A stretch of DNA of 64,000 nucleotides from an uncultured Blautia sp. (GTDB taxonomy: Bacteria; Bacillota; Clostridia; Lachnospirales; Lachnospiraceae). Location: NCBI GenBank assembly GCA_934378195.1, contig CAKRPO010000006.1, positions 1 through 64,000 of the forward strand. The letters run 5' to 3'. This document shows positions 57,732 through 64,000 of the stretch, piece after piece. Both the position numbers and the translations under genes were made by a program. Under the pieces are notes generated by a model, which did no database searches, was not told the DNA's origin, and was given only the letters and a program-made list of their open reading frames with translations. Within the stretch, counting starts at the first letter, position 1; each line of letters begins with the position of its first letter.

Positions 57732-58562
57732 ATGGAAAAATTAAATGTGGCGATTGCAGATGATAACGTAAGAATGGCTGACATGCTCGGTCAGATGATC
57801 GAAGAAGATAAAGACCTGACACTGGTCGGGAAAGCACATAATGGAGAAGAAATCTGCAACATCATCAGAGAAAAAGAGCCGGATGTTGTAGTACTGGATA
57901 TTATTATGCCGAAGATGGATGGACTGACAGTTATGGAACACTGCAGTCATGACAGCAATGTAAAAAAACAACCGGCATTCATTGTTATATCGGCAGTCGG
58001 GCAGGAACGGATCACAGAGGATGCGTTTAATCTTGGCGCATATTATTATATGCTGAAACCTTTTGATAAACAGGTACTTTTAAGTCGGATCAAACATATA
58101 CGAAGAGGAAATGAGCGAAAAACAAGAGAACCGGTACTTAAGAAGCAGAGCGTCCGGGAAGAACCGGCTCCGTATGGAACACGCAATCTGGAAACTGATG
58201 TAACGAATATCATACATGAAATCGGAGTTCCGGCACACATAAAAGGCTATCAGTACCTGAGAGATGCGATTATCCTGTCTGTGAATGATATGGAAATGTT
58301 GAATTCAATCACCAAAGTCCTTTATCCAACGATTGCAAAAAAACACCAGACAACCCCCAGTCGTGTGGAGAGAGCAATCCGTCATGCAATCGAAGTAGCT
58401 TGGAGCAGGGGAAAGATGGATACGATTGATGCTTTGTTTGGATATACCGTCAGCACCGGAAAAGGTAAACCGACAAACTCTGAATTTATTGCACTTATTG
58501 CAGATAAAATTCGCCTTGAATACAAAAATCACTCTTTTCAACAAAGTGGTTTTGGAGTATAA
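57732..58562 (+). CDS. spo0A: Sporulation master regulator Spo0A
   Basis: This 276-residue response regulator has a receiver domain (1-125) with acidic residues Asp10/Asp11, phospho-acceptor Asp56 in [11 protein letters not shown], and Lys in YMLKPFDKQ. After a linker comes the Spo0A DNA-binding domain with [49 protein letters not shown] and [15 protein letters not shown]. When phosphorylated it controls entry into sporulation. GGAGGG precedes the ATG. The gap from spoIVB (207 nt) holds the regulatory sites listed above. Confidence 0.96.
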   Translation: MEKLNVAIADDNVRMADMLGQMIEEDKDLTLVGKAHNGEEICNIIREKEPDVVVLDIIMPKMDGLTVMEHCSHDSNVKKQPAFIVISAVGQERITEDAFNLGAYYYMLKPFDKQVLLSRIKHIRRGNERKTREPVLKKQSVREEPAPYGTRNLETDVTNIIHEIGVPAHIKGYQYLRDAIILSVNDMEMLNSITKVLYPTIAKKHQTTPSRVERAIRHAIEVAWSRGKMDTIDALFGYTVSTGKGKPTNSEFIALIADKIRLEYKNHSFQQSGFGV

Positions 58563-58637
58563 TAAACAAAAGGTCTGTCATAGACAGAAATGTCAGAAAA
58601 TAACCTGGCATCGGGATACAAGGAGGGGTATTTACAG

Positions 58638-60086
58638 ATGAAAAGAATCTTATTTGCAACATCAGAGGCGGTACCATTTATTAAAACAGGCGGTCTTGCC
58701 GATGTAGCTGGCGCACTTCCGAAATGTTTTGACAAGCGCTATTTCGATGTTCGTGTTATCTTACCGAAATATGCCTGCATGAAGCAGGAATGGAAAGATA
58801 AAATGGAATACATCACCCATTTTTATATGGATCTGGGATATAAGAACTGTTATGTAGGCATCATGCATATGGAATATGATGGAATTCAGTTCTACTTTAT
58901 TGATAATGAATACTATTTCAGTGGACCAAAACCGTACGACAGTGCACCGTGGGATCTTGAAAAATTTGCATTTTTCTCCAAAGCAGTCCTGTCTGTTCTT
59001 CCGGTGATCGGATTCCGTCCGGATGTGATCCACTGCCATGACTGGCAGACCGGTCTGGTTCCTGTTTATCTTCATGATTCTTTCCAGCAGAATGAATTTT
59101 TCTGGGGCATCAAGACAGTTATGACGATCCACAATCTCAAATTCCAGGGTGTATGGGATGTGAAGACCGTTCAGGGAATTACAGGACTGTCTGATTACTA
59201 TTTTGCACCGGATAAACTGGAAGCATACAAAGATGCGAACTTCCTTAAGGGTGGAATCGTATTTGCAGATGCAGTCACAACGGTAAGTAATACGTATGCG
59301 GAAGAAATCAAGACACCGTTCTATGGGGAACGACTGGAAGGGCTTCTCTGTGCAAGGTCACATGATCTCAGAGGTATCGTCAACGGAATTGATTATGATG
59401 TATTTAATCCGGAGACAGATAAATGTATTACAAATAATTACAATGCAAAGACTTTCCGTAAGGAGAAAGTGAAGAATAAGCTCCAGCTGCAGAAGGATCT
59501 TGGCTTGGAAGTAGACCCGAATGCAATGCTGATCGGAATTGTTTCCCGTCTGACGGATCAGAAAGGTTTTGATCTGATCGCTTATGTAATGGATGAGCTC
59601 TGCCAGGATGCTGTGCAGATCGTTGTGCTGGGAACAGGAGAGGAACGTTATGAGAATATGTTCCGCCACTTTGACTGGAAATATCATGGCAAAGTGTCTG
59701 CACAGATTTATTATGATGAGCCGCTTTCCCACAGAATTTATGCAGCATCGGATGCATTCCTGATGCCGTCTCTGTTTGAGCCTTGCGGACTCAGTCAGCT
59801 GATGAGCCTTCGCTATGGAACTCTGCCGATCGTACGTGAGACTGGTGGACTGAAGGATACGGTACAGCCTTACAATGAATATGAAGGAACCGGTACTGGA
59901 TTCAGCTTTACAAATTACAATGCACATGAGATGCTTGCGACGGTCCGCAATGCAGAGCATGTATTCTATGACAATAAACGTGAGTGGAATAAGATGGTTG
60001 ACCGTGCCATGGCAGCAGATTTCTCATGGAGTCATTCTGCAGCACAGTACGAAGAGATGTACAACTGGCTGATCGGTGATAAATAA
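58638..60086 (+). CDS. glgA: Glycogen synthase (ADP-glucose type)
   Basis: This 482-residue GT5 glycosyltransferase extends alpha-1,4-glucan from ADP-glucose. It starts MKRILFATSEAVPFIKTGGLADVAGALPK (KTGGL nucleotide-binding motif, about 16-20). Also seen are HCHDWQTGLVPVYL, GIVNGIDYDVFNP, GIVSRLTDQKGFDLI and the C-terminal SLFEPCGLSQLMSLRYGTLPIVRETGGL. The start at 58638 follows AGGAGGGG; the open frame begins 16 codons earlier. No other glg gene lies beside it. Confidence 0.95.
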   Translation: MKRILFATSEAVPFIKTGGLADVAGALPKCFDKRYFDVRVILPKYACMKQEWKDKMEYITHFYMDLGYKNCYVGIMHMEYDGIQFYFIDNEYYFSGPKPYDSAPWDLEKFAFFSKAVLSVLPVIGFRPDVIHCHDWQTGLVPVYLHDSFQQNEFFWGIKTVMTIHNLKFQGVWDVKTVQGITGLSDYYFAPDKLEAYKDANFLKGGIVFADAVTTVSNTYAEEIKTPFYGERLEGLLCARSHDLRGIVNGIDYDVFNPETDKCITNNYNAKTFRKEKVKNKLQLQKDLGLEVDPNAMLIGIVSRLTDQKGFDLIAYVMDELCQDAVQIVVLGTGEERYENMFRHFDWKYHGKVSAQIYYDEPLSHRIYAASDAFLMPSLFEPCGLSQLMSLRYGTLPIVRETGGLKDTVQPYNEYEGTGTGFSFTNYNAHEMLATVRNAEHVFYDNKREWNKMVDRAMAADFSWSHSAAQYEEMYNWLIGDK

Positions 60087-60103
60087 ATAATAATGGAATC
60101 ACA

Positions 60104-60134
60104 AGGGGCACTGTGCAGGCAGTGCCTCTTTTTA
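60104..60134 (+). terminator. Rho-independent terminator of glgA
   Basis: GGGGCACTG and CAGTGCCTC form a stem around a short loop, followed by TTTTT. Confidence 0.8.
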
Positions 60135-60137
60135 TGC

Positions 60138-60163
60138 AATAGGAAATTACTCCGTAATGTTCC
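60138..60163. repeat. Solo hairpin of the 176-bp repeat family
   Basis: AATAGGAAATTAC-TCC-GTAATGTTCC matches the first hairpin of copy 1 at 5317-5342 exactly. The remainder of the element is absent. It lies right after the glgA terminator. Confidence 0.65.
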
Positions 60164-60237
60164 AGGATTGGCAGAGTATAATTTTGTTTTAACGGGTGTA
60201 TAAAATGTAGAAAAAAAGAACATGCGGTCGAAAAGTT

Positions 60238-60270
60238 TTGCTTGACTTTACTGTAGATTTATAATAGCAT
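60238..60270 (+). promoter_or_regulatory. Candidate recA promoter region
   Basis: TTGCTT (60238-60243) with TATAAT (60260-60265) at 16 nt; an alternative pairs TTGACT (60242-60247) with TAGCAT (60265-60270) at 17 nt. Both put the start just before the LexA box. Confidence 0.5.
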
Positions 60271-60284
60271 ATAAGAAGAAAACA

Positions 60285-60298
60285 CGAACATAGGTTTG
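60285..60298. promoter_or_regulatory. LexA (SOS) box of recA
   Basis: CGAACATAGGTTTG fits the Gram-positive LexA/DinR site CGAAC-N4-GTTYG. It lies 15-20 nt after the -10 region and 39 nt before the recA start, so LexA binding would block early transcription. Confidence 0.75.
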
Positions 60299-60336
60299 GT
60301 ATATGCGTTAAAATAAATATAAGGAGAATCCATAAG

Positions 60337-61392
60337 ATGATGAATGAAGAGAAGCAGAAAGCGCTGGAAGCAGCGCTTGGACATATTGAAAAGCAGTACG
60401 GTAAGGGTTCTGTTATGAAGCTTGGAGATTCCAGTTCCAATATGGTTGTTGAGGCCGTCCCGACAGGTTCTCTCGGACTGGATATCGCACTTGGTGTCGG
60501 TGGTGTGCCGAAGGGACGTATCGTAGAAATCTATGGACCGGAGTCCAGTGGTAAGACGACTGTTGCATTACATATGGTAGCAGAGGTACAGAAGCGTGGA
60601 GGAATCGCAGGATTTATTGATGCAGAGCATGCACTTGATCCGGTATATGCGAAGAATATTGGCGTTGATATCGACAACTTATACATTTCTCAGCCGGATA
60701 ATGGCGAGCAGGCCCTTGAGATCACTGAGACAATGGTTCGTTCAGGTGCTGTCGATATTGTGATCGTAGACTCTGTTGCAGCTCTTGTTCCGAAGGCTGA
60801 GATTGAAGGCGATATGGGAGACAGCCATGTAGGTCTTCATGCACGTCTGATGTCCCAGGCTCTGAGAAAGCTGACCGCAGCGATCAGCAGATCCAACTGT
60901 GTGGTTATCTTTATCAACCAGCTTCGTGAGAAGGTCGGCGTTATGTTTGGTAATCCGGAGACCACGACCGGTGGACGTGCTCTGAAGTTCTATGCATCGG
61001 TACGTCTTGATGTCAGAAGGACAGAGACTCTGAAGCAGGGTGGCGAGATGGTTGGTAACCATGTAAAGGTCAAAGTTGTTAAAAATAAGGTAGCTCCGCC
61101 GTTCAAGCAGGCAGAGTTTGATATCATGTTTGGCACCGGTATTTCCAGAGAAGGTGAGATCCTTGATCTGGCAGCTGAGTGTAATGTTGTGAATAAGAGT
61201 GGAGCCTGGTATTCTTATAATGGAGAGCGTATCGGACAGGGAAGAGAGAATGTCAAGATCTTCCTGAAAGATCATCCGGAGATATGCGAAGAGATCGAGA
61301 GACAGGTAAGGATCCAGTATCATCTCATCCCGGGTGAGGAGAGTACTGATGAGAAGGCAGAGACACAGGCCACTGTAGAAGAGCAGGAATAA
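60337..61392 (+). CDS. recA: Recombinase RecA
   Basis: This 351-residue protein shows all RecA signatures: [14 protein letters not shown], Walker [64 protein letters not shown] (Walker B and loop L1) and [34 protein letters not shown] (loop L2). It drives homologous recombination and triggers LexA cleavage. AAGGAG precedes two ATG codons (60337 and 60340). recX follows after 4 nt. Confidence 0.97.
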   Translation: MMNEEKQKALEAALGHIEKQYGKGSVMKLGDSSSNMVVEAVPTGSLGLDIALGVGGVPKGRIVEIYGPESSGKTTVALHMVAEVQKRGGIAGFIDAEHALDPVYAKNIGVDIDNLYISQPDNGEQALEITETMVRSGAVDIVIVDSVAALVPKAEIEGDMGDSHVGLHARLMSQALRKLTAAISRSNCVVIFINQLREKVGVMFGNPETTTGGRALKFYASVRLDVRRTETLKQGGEMVGNHVKVKVVKNKVAPPFKQAEFDIMFGTGISREGEILDLAAECNVVNKSGAWYSYNGERIGQGRENVKIFLKDHPEICEEIERQVRIQYHLIPGEESTDEKAETQATVEEQE

Positions 61393-61396
61393 TTGA

Positions 61397-61876
61397 ATGA
61401 CAGATATGGAACAGCAGCAAAAGGAAGCACGTAAGAAGGCACTAAAGCTTCTGGAACATATGGACCGCACGGAGAAGGGATTGTATGATCGGCTTCTCCG
61501 TGCCGGCTTTTCGGAAGTTCTGGCGGCTGATGCACTTGCTTATGTAAAGGATTATGGATATATAGATGATACGAGATATGCGACGAATTATATTATGTAC
61601 CGTATCCACGACAAGAGCCGGCAGAAGATTTTTCAGGAATTGCAGCAGAAAGGAATTGACCGTCAGACGATCCAGAATGCATGGGAAGAAGCATCAGAGC
61701 TCGAGGAACCTGATGAGAGAGAGCTTCTCTGCCGTATGGTAGAGAAGAAGTATGAGCCGGGGACACAGCTTGACGAGAAAGAGATGCGCCGTCTTTTCGG
61801 TTATCTGGCACGCCGCGGATTCCGTTCCGGAGACATTTTTTCTGTGCTGGAAGAAATGGGAATTTTGCAGGAGTAA
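61397..61876 (+). CDS. recX: RecX family regulatory protein
   Basis: This 159-residue helical protein is a RecX homologue, which modulates RecA filaments. Seen are RKKALKLLEHMDRTEKGLYDRLLRAGF, YVKDYGYIDDTRYATNYI, KIFQELQQKGIDRQTI and a third repeat with LFGYLARRGFRSGDIFSVL. Position 4 nt after recA supports it. The first five codons lie close to the recA stop, so the exact start is uncertain by a few residues. Confidence 0.9.
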   Translation: MTDMEQQQKEARKKALKLLEHMDRTEKGLYDRLLRAGFSEVLAADALAYVKDYGYIDDTRYATNYIMYRIHDKSRQKIFQELQQKGIDRQTIQNAWEEASELEEPDERELLCRMVEKKYEPGTQLDEKEMRRLFGYLARRGFRSGDIFSVLEEMGILQE

Positions 61877-61923
61877 ACAGCAACTTAAATTTTATAAATA
61901 TTTCAACAATTGAATAGAAAAAC

Positions 61924-61952
61924 TTGACATAAATCTTAAAAACAGCTAAACT
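61924..61952 (+). promoter_or_regulatory. Promoter of rny
   Basis: TTGACA (61924-61929), a 17-nt spacer and TAAACT (61947-61952) lie 48 nt before the GTG start. Confidence 0.65.
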
Positions 61953-61999
61953 TGTATTGTTGTATTTGTACAATGAAAACTAAATAAGGAGGTGCTCCT

Positions 62000-63559
62000 G
62001 TGGCAATTACAATTATTGTAGCAATTGTCGCTGTAGCGGTCGCACTGCTTATTGCGGTTCCTCTTACTTGCAAGGTTGCGGTTAACAACAAAGCTAAAAA
62101 AGATGCTGAAGTTGTTGGCACAGCAGAAGACAGAGCAAGAAGCATCATAGATGAAGCTTTAAAAACTGCTGAGACGAAGAAGAGAGAAGCTTTATTGGAA
62201 GTAAAGGAAGAATCCCTCAGAACGAAGAATGAACTTGAGAAGGAAACCAAGGAGCGCAGATCTGAACTGCAGAAATACGAAAGACGTGTTTTATCAAAAG
62301 AAGAATCTGTTGATAAGAAGGCTGATGCAGTAGAGAAGCGTGAGGCAGAGTGCACAGCAAAGATTGCTGAGTTACAAAAAAGAGAAAAGAAAGTAGACGA
62401 ACTTGAACAAAAAGGAGTACAGGAACTGGAAAGAATTTCCGGTCTGACCTCCGACCAGGCAAAAGACGAGTTACTCAGAAGTGTAGAAGACGACGTCAAA
62501 GTTGATGTTGCCAGAATGTACAAGGAACTGGAGAACAGAGCCAAGGAAGACGCTGGCAAGAAAGCAAAAGAATATGTGGTAAATGCCATTCAGAAATGTG
62601 CAGTTGACCACGTTGCAGAAACTACGATTTCTGTTGTGCAGCTTCCAAGTGATGAGATGAAGGGACGAATCATCGGACGTGAAGGACGTAACATTCGTAC
62701 TCTTGAAACACTGACAGGTGTGGATCTGATCATTGATGATACTCCGGAAGCTGTTGTTTTATCTGCTTTTGACCCGATTCGCCGAGAGATCGCCAGAGTC
62801 GCTCTGGAGAAGCTGATTGTTGATGGACGTATCCATCCGGCAAGAATTGAAGAGATGGTAGAGAAAGCACAGAAAGAAGTTGAAGCACAGATTCGTGAAG
62901 ATGGTGAGAATGCTGCAATGGATGTTGGTGTTCATGGTATCCATCCAGAACTGCTGAAGCTTCTTGGACGTATGAAATTCCGTTCAAGTTATGGACAGAA
63001 TGCTCTGAAACATTCCATCGAGGTAGCACAGCTTTCCGGTATTCTTGCCGGAGAGATTGGGGTAGATGTCCGTATGGCGAAACGTGCCGGATTGCTTCAT
63101 GATATTGGTAAATCCATCGACCATGAAGTAGAGGGCTCACATATCCAGATTGGTGTGGATCTTTGTAAGAAATACAAAGAATCAGCGATCGTTATCAACA
63201 CAGTTGCTTCCCATCATGGTGATGTGGAACCGGAATCTCTGATTGCATGTATCGTACAGGCAGCTGACGCTATTTCAGCAGCCAGACCGGGTGCAAGAAG
63301 AGAGACACTTGAAACTTATACGAATCGTTTGAAACAGTTGGAAGATATTACAAACGAGTTCAAGGGAGTTGACAAGTCATTTGCTATTCAGGCAGGCAGG
63401 GAAATTCGTGTAATGGTTGTGCCGGAACAGGTTACAGATGCAGACATGGTTCTGCTGGCCAGAGATATTTCTAAGCAGATTGAAGCTGAACTGGAATATC
63501 CGGGTCAGATCAAAGTCAATGTGATCCGTGAGAGTCGTGCAGTAGATTATGCGAAATAA
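62000..63559 (+). CDS. rny: Ribonuclease Y
   Basis: This 519-residue membrane-anchored endoribonuclease starts mRNA decay. It has an N-terminal membrane helix (2-22), a long charged coiled coil (about 30-200), a KH domain with [36 protein letters not shown], and an HD domain with [20 protein letters not shown]. The end [27 protein letters not shown] is typical. The GTG start at 62000 follows AAGGAGGTGCTCCT, a near-perfect ribosome site. The length is normal. Confidence 0.96.
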   Translation: MAITIIVAIVAVAVALLIAVPLTCKVAVNNKAKKDAEVVGTAEDRARSIIDEALKTAETKKREALLEVKEESLRTKNELEKETKERRSELQKYERRVLSKEESVDKKADAVEKREAECTAKIAELQKREKKVDELEQKGVQELERISGLTSDQAKDELLRSVEDDVKVDVARMYKELENRAKEDAGKKAKEYVVNAIQKCAVDHVAETTISVVQLPSDEMKGRIIGREGRNIRTLETLTGVDLIIDDTPEAVVLSAFDPIRREIARVALEKLIVDGRIHPARIEEMVEKAQKEVEAQIREDGENAAMDVGVHGIHPELLKLLGRMKFRSSYGQNALKHSIEVAQLSGILAGEIGVDVRMAKRAGLLHDIGKSIDHEVEGSHIQIGVDLCKKYKESAIVINTVASHHGDVEPESLIACIVQAADAISAARPGARRETLETYTNRLKQLEDITNEFKGVDKSFAIQAGREIRVMVVPEQVTDADMVLLARDISKQIEAELEYPGQIKVNVIRESRAVDYAK

Positions 63560-63592
63560 TCTTTCTGAACATAGAAGTTCGAGAATAACATC

Positions 63593-63631
63593 AAAGAGTA
63601 TGATACTGAGAAGTGTCATACTCTTTTTTTC
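63593..63631 (+). terminator. Rho-independent terminator of rny
   Basis: AAAGAGTATGA (63593-63603) and TCATACTCTTT (63616-63626) form a perfect 11-bp stem that runs into Ts. Confidence 0.87.
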
Positions 63632-63677
63632 GTTCTAACTTTAACCGATATCCCGTAAACTGATATGGGGTGAGGTG

Positions 63678-64000
63678 ATGGAACCAAAACGATCTGTACA
63701 CAGAAATGAAACACTTGGGGGATACTATTTGCTGTTTATTGGCTTTGTGATTGGAATGATTCTTCCTAATTTGATGTACAAAATGGAATGGAAACAGGAC
63801 ATGGCTGCTGCATTGTATCTGATGGGAATCTATGCAGAAGAGAGTGGCATGGATTATTTCTGGAAAGTTATAAGAATGAGGGGTGGAATTTGGCTGTTGG
63901 CAGCAGGAAGCGGACTGACGATCTTTGGTGTTCCGATTGCTGTTGGTGGATTGATTATATTTGGAATGCAGACAGCGATGCTGCTGACGATGTCAATTCT
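63678..64000 (+). CDS. SpoIIM-like membrane protein (5' part, cut by window end)
   Basis: The frame is open from ATG 63678 to the window edge and gives about 107 residues: a short basic N-terminus, a membrane helix GGYYLLFIGFVIGMILPNLM, a soluble loop with WKQDMAAALYLMGIYAEESGMDYFWKVI, and two more hydrophobic helices with GIWLLAAGSGLTIFGVPIAVGGLIIFGMQTAMLL. This resembles stage II sporulation protein M of the engulfment machinery, but the match is by layout rather than a sharp motif. GGGGTGAGGTG precedes the ATG. The rest of the gene is beyond the window. Confidence 0.55.
   Translation, partial: MEPKRSVHRNETLGGYYLLFIGFVIGMILPNLMYKMEWKQDMAAALYLMGIYAEESGMDYFWKVIRMRGGIWLLAAGSGLTIFGVPIAVGGLIIFGMQTAMLLTMSI

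Overview
The window reads as chromosome of an anaerobic, endospore-forming Firmicute, most likely a gut Lachnospiraceae (Blautia/Dorea/Mediterraneibacter type). The basis is the gene content and order: cotJABC, a complete spoIIIAA-AH operon, the yqhY-nusB-xseAB-ispA-dxs-tlyA-nadK-argR-recN-spoIVB-spo0A block, strong AGGAGG ribosome sites, moderate G+C, and secreted Big2 proteins of the kind common in that family. I cannot fix the genus from the sequence alone. No tRNA, rRNA, CRISPR array, insertion sequence or phage gene was seen.

Layout. 1-5 kb: end of an unidentified gene, an MFS transporter, a flavin reductase-like protein, the cotJ spore-coat operon and an NhaC-type antiporter. 5-18.5 kb: the most unusual part, a putative extracellular cobalt-tetrapyrrole/corrinoid acquisition locus. 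It has two cobalamin riboswitches, a secreted CbiK-type cobaltochelatase, three secreted proteins that together carry about nine copies of one NEAT-like beta-sandwich module, one of them fused to half of a BtuF-like binding protein, and a BtuFCD-like ABC importer. 18.5-24.5 kb: a TetR regulator with three matching operators, an MMPL exporter and a secreted Leu-x-x-Gly repeat protein. 24.6-30 kb: ftsW, acpP with a FabT-like operator, gltX, a UvrD-like helicase and an Sfp-type phosphopantetheinyl transferase. 30-38 kb: two paralogous surface proteins, one short and one very long, flanking an Rpn-family nuclease. 38-40 kb: an O-antigen-ligase-like polymerase. 40-45 kb: spoIIIAA-AH. 45-47 kb: a dispersed repeat element and prfC. 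47-58.6 kb: the conserved Firmicute block ending in spoIVB-spo0A. 58.6-64 kb: glgA, recA (with a LexA box), recX, rny and the start of a spoIIM-like gene.

How the B12 region may work (inference). When cobalamin is low, both riboswitches permit expression. The secreted modular proteins would bind a corrinoid or porphyrinoid outside the cell, the secreted CbiK would insert metal into or otherwise handle a tetrapyrrole, and ligand would pass to the solute-binding protein and the FecCD/ATPase importer. The large modular protein contains a copy of one lobe of that binding protein, which suggests a direct hand-off or docking role. Neither the ligand nor the module family assignment is proven by sequence.

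Repeats. At least two dispersed non-coding repeat families are present. One is a 176-bp multi-hairpin element in two near-identical copies flanking cbiK and the small NEAT-like gene, with solo copies of its first hairpin elsewhere. The other is a 143-bp element with 12-bp inverted ends (GTAACTGTTCAC) at 45.1 kb, with shorter relatives at 2.2 and 47.1 kb.
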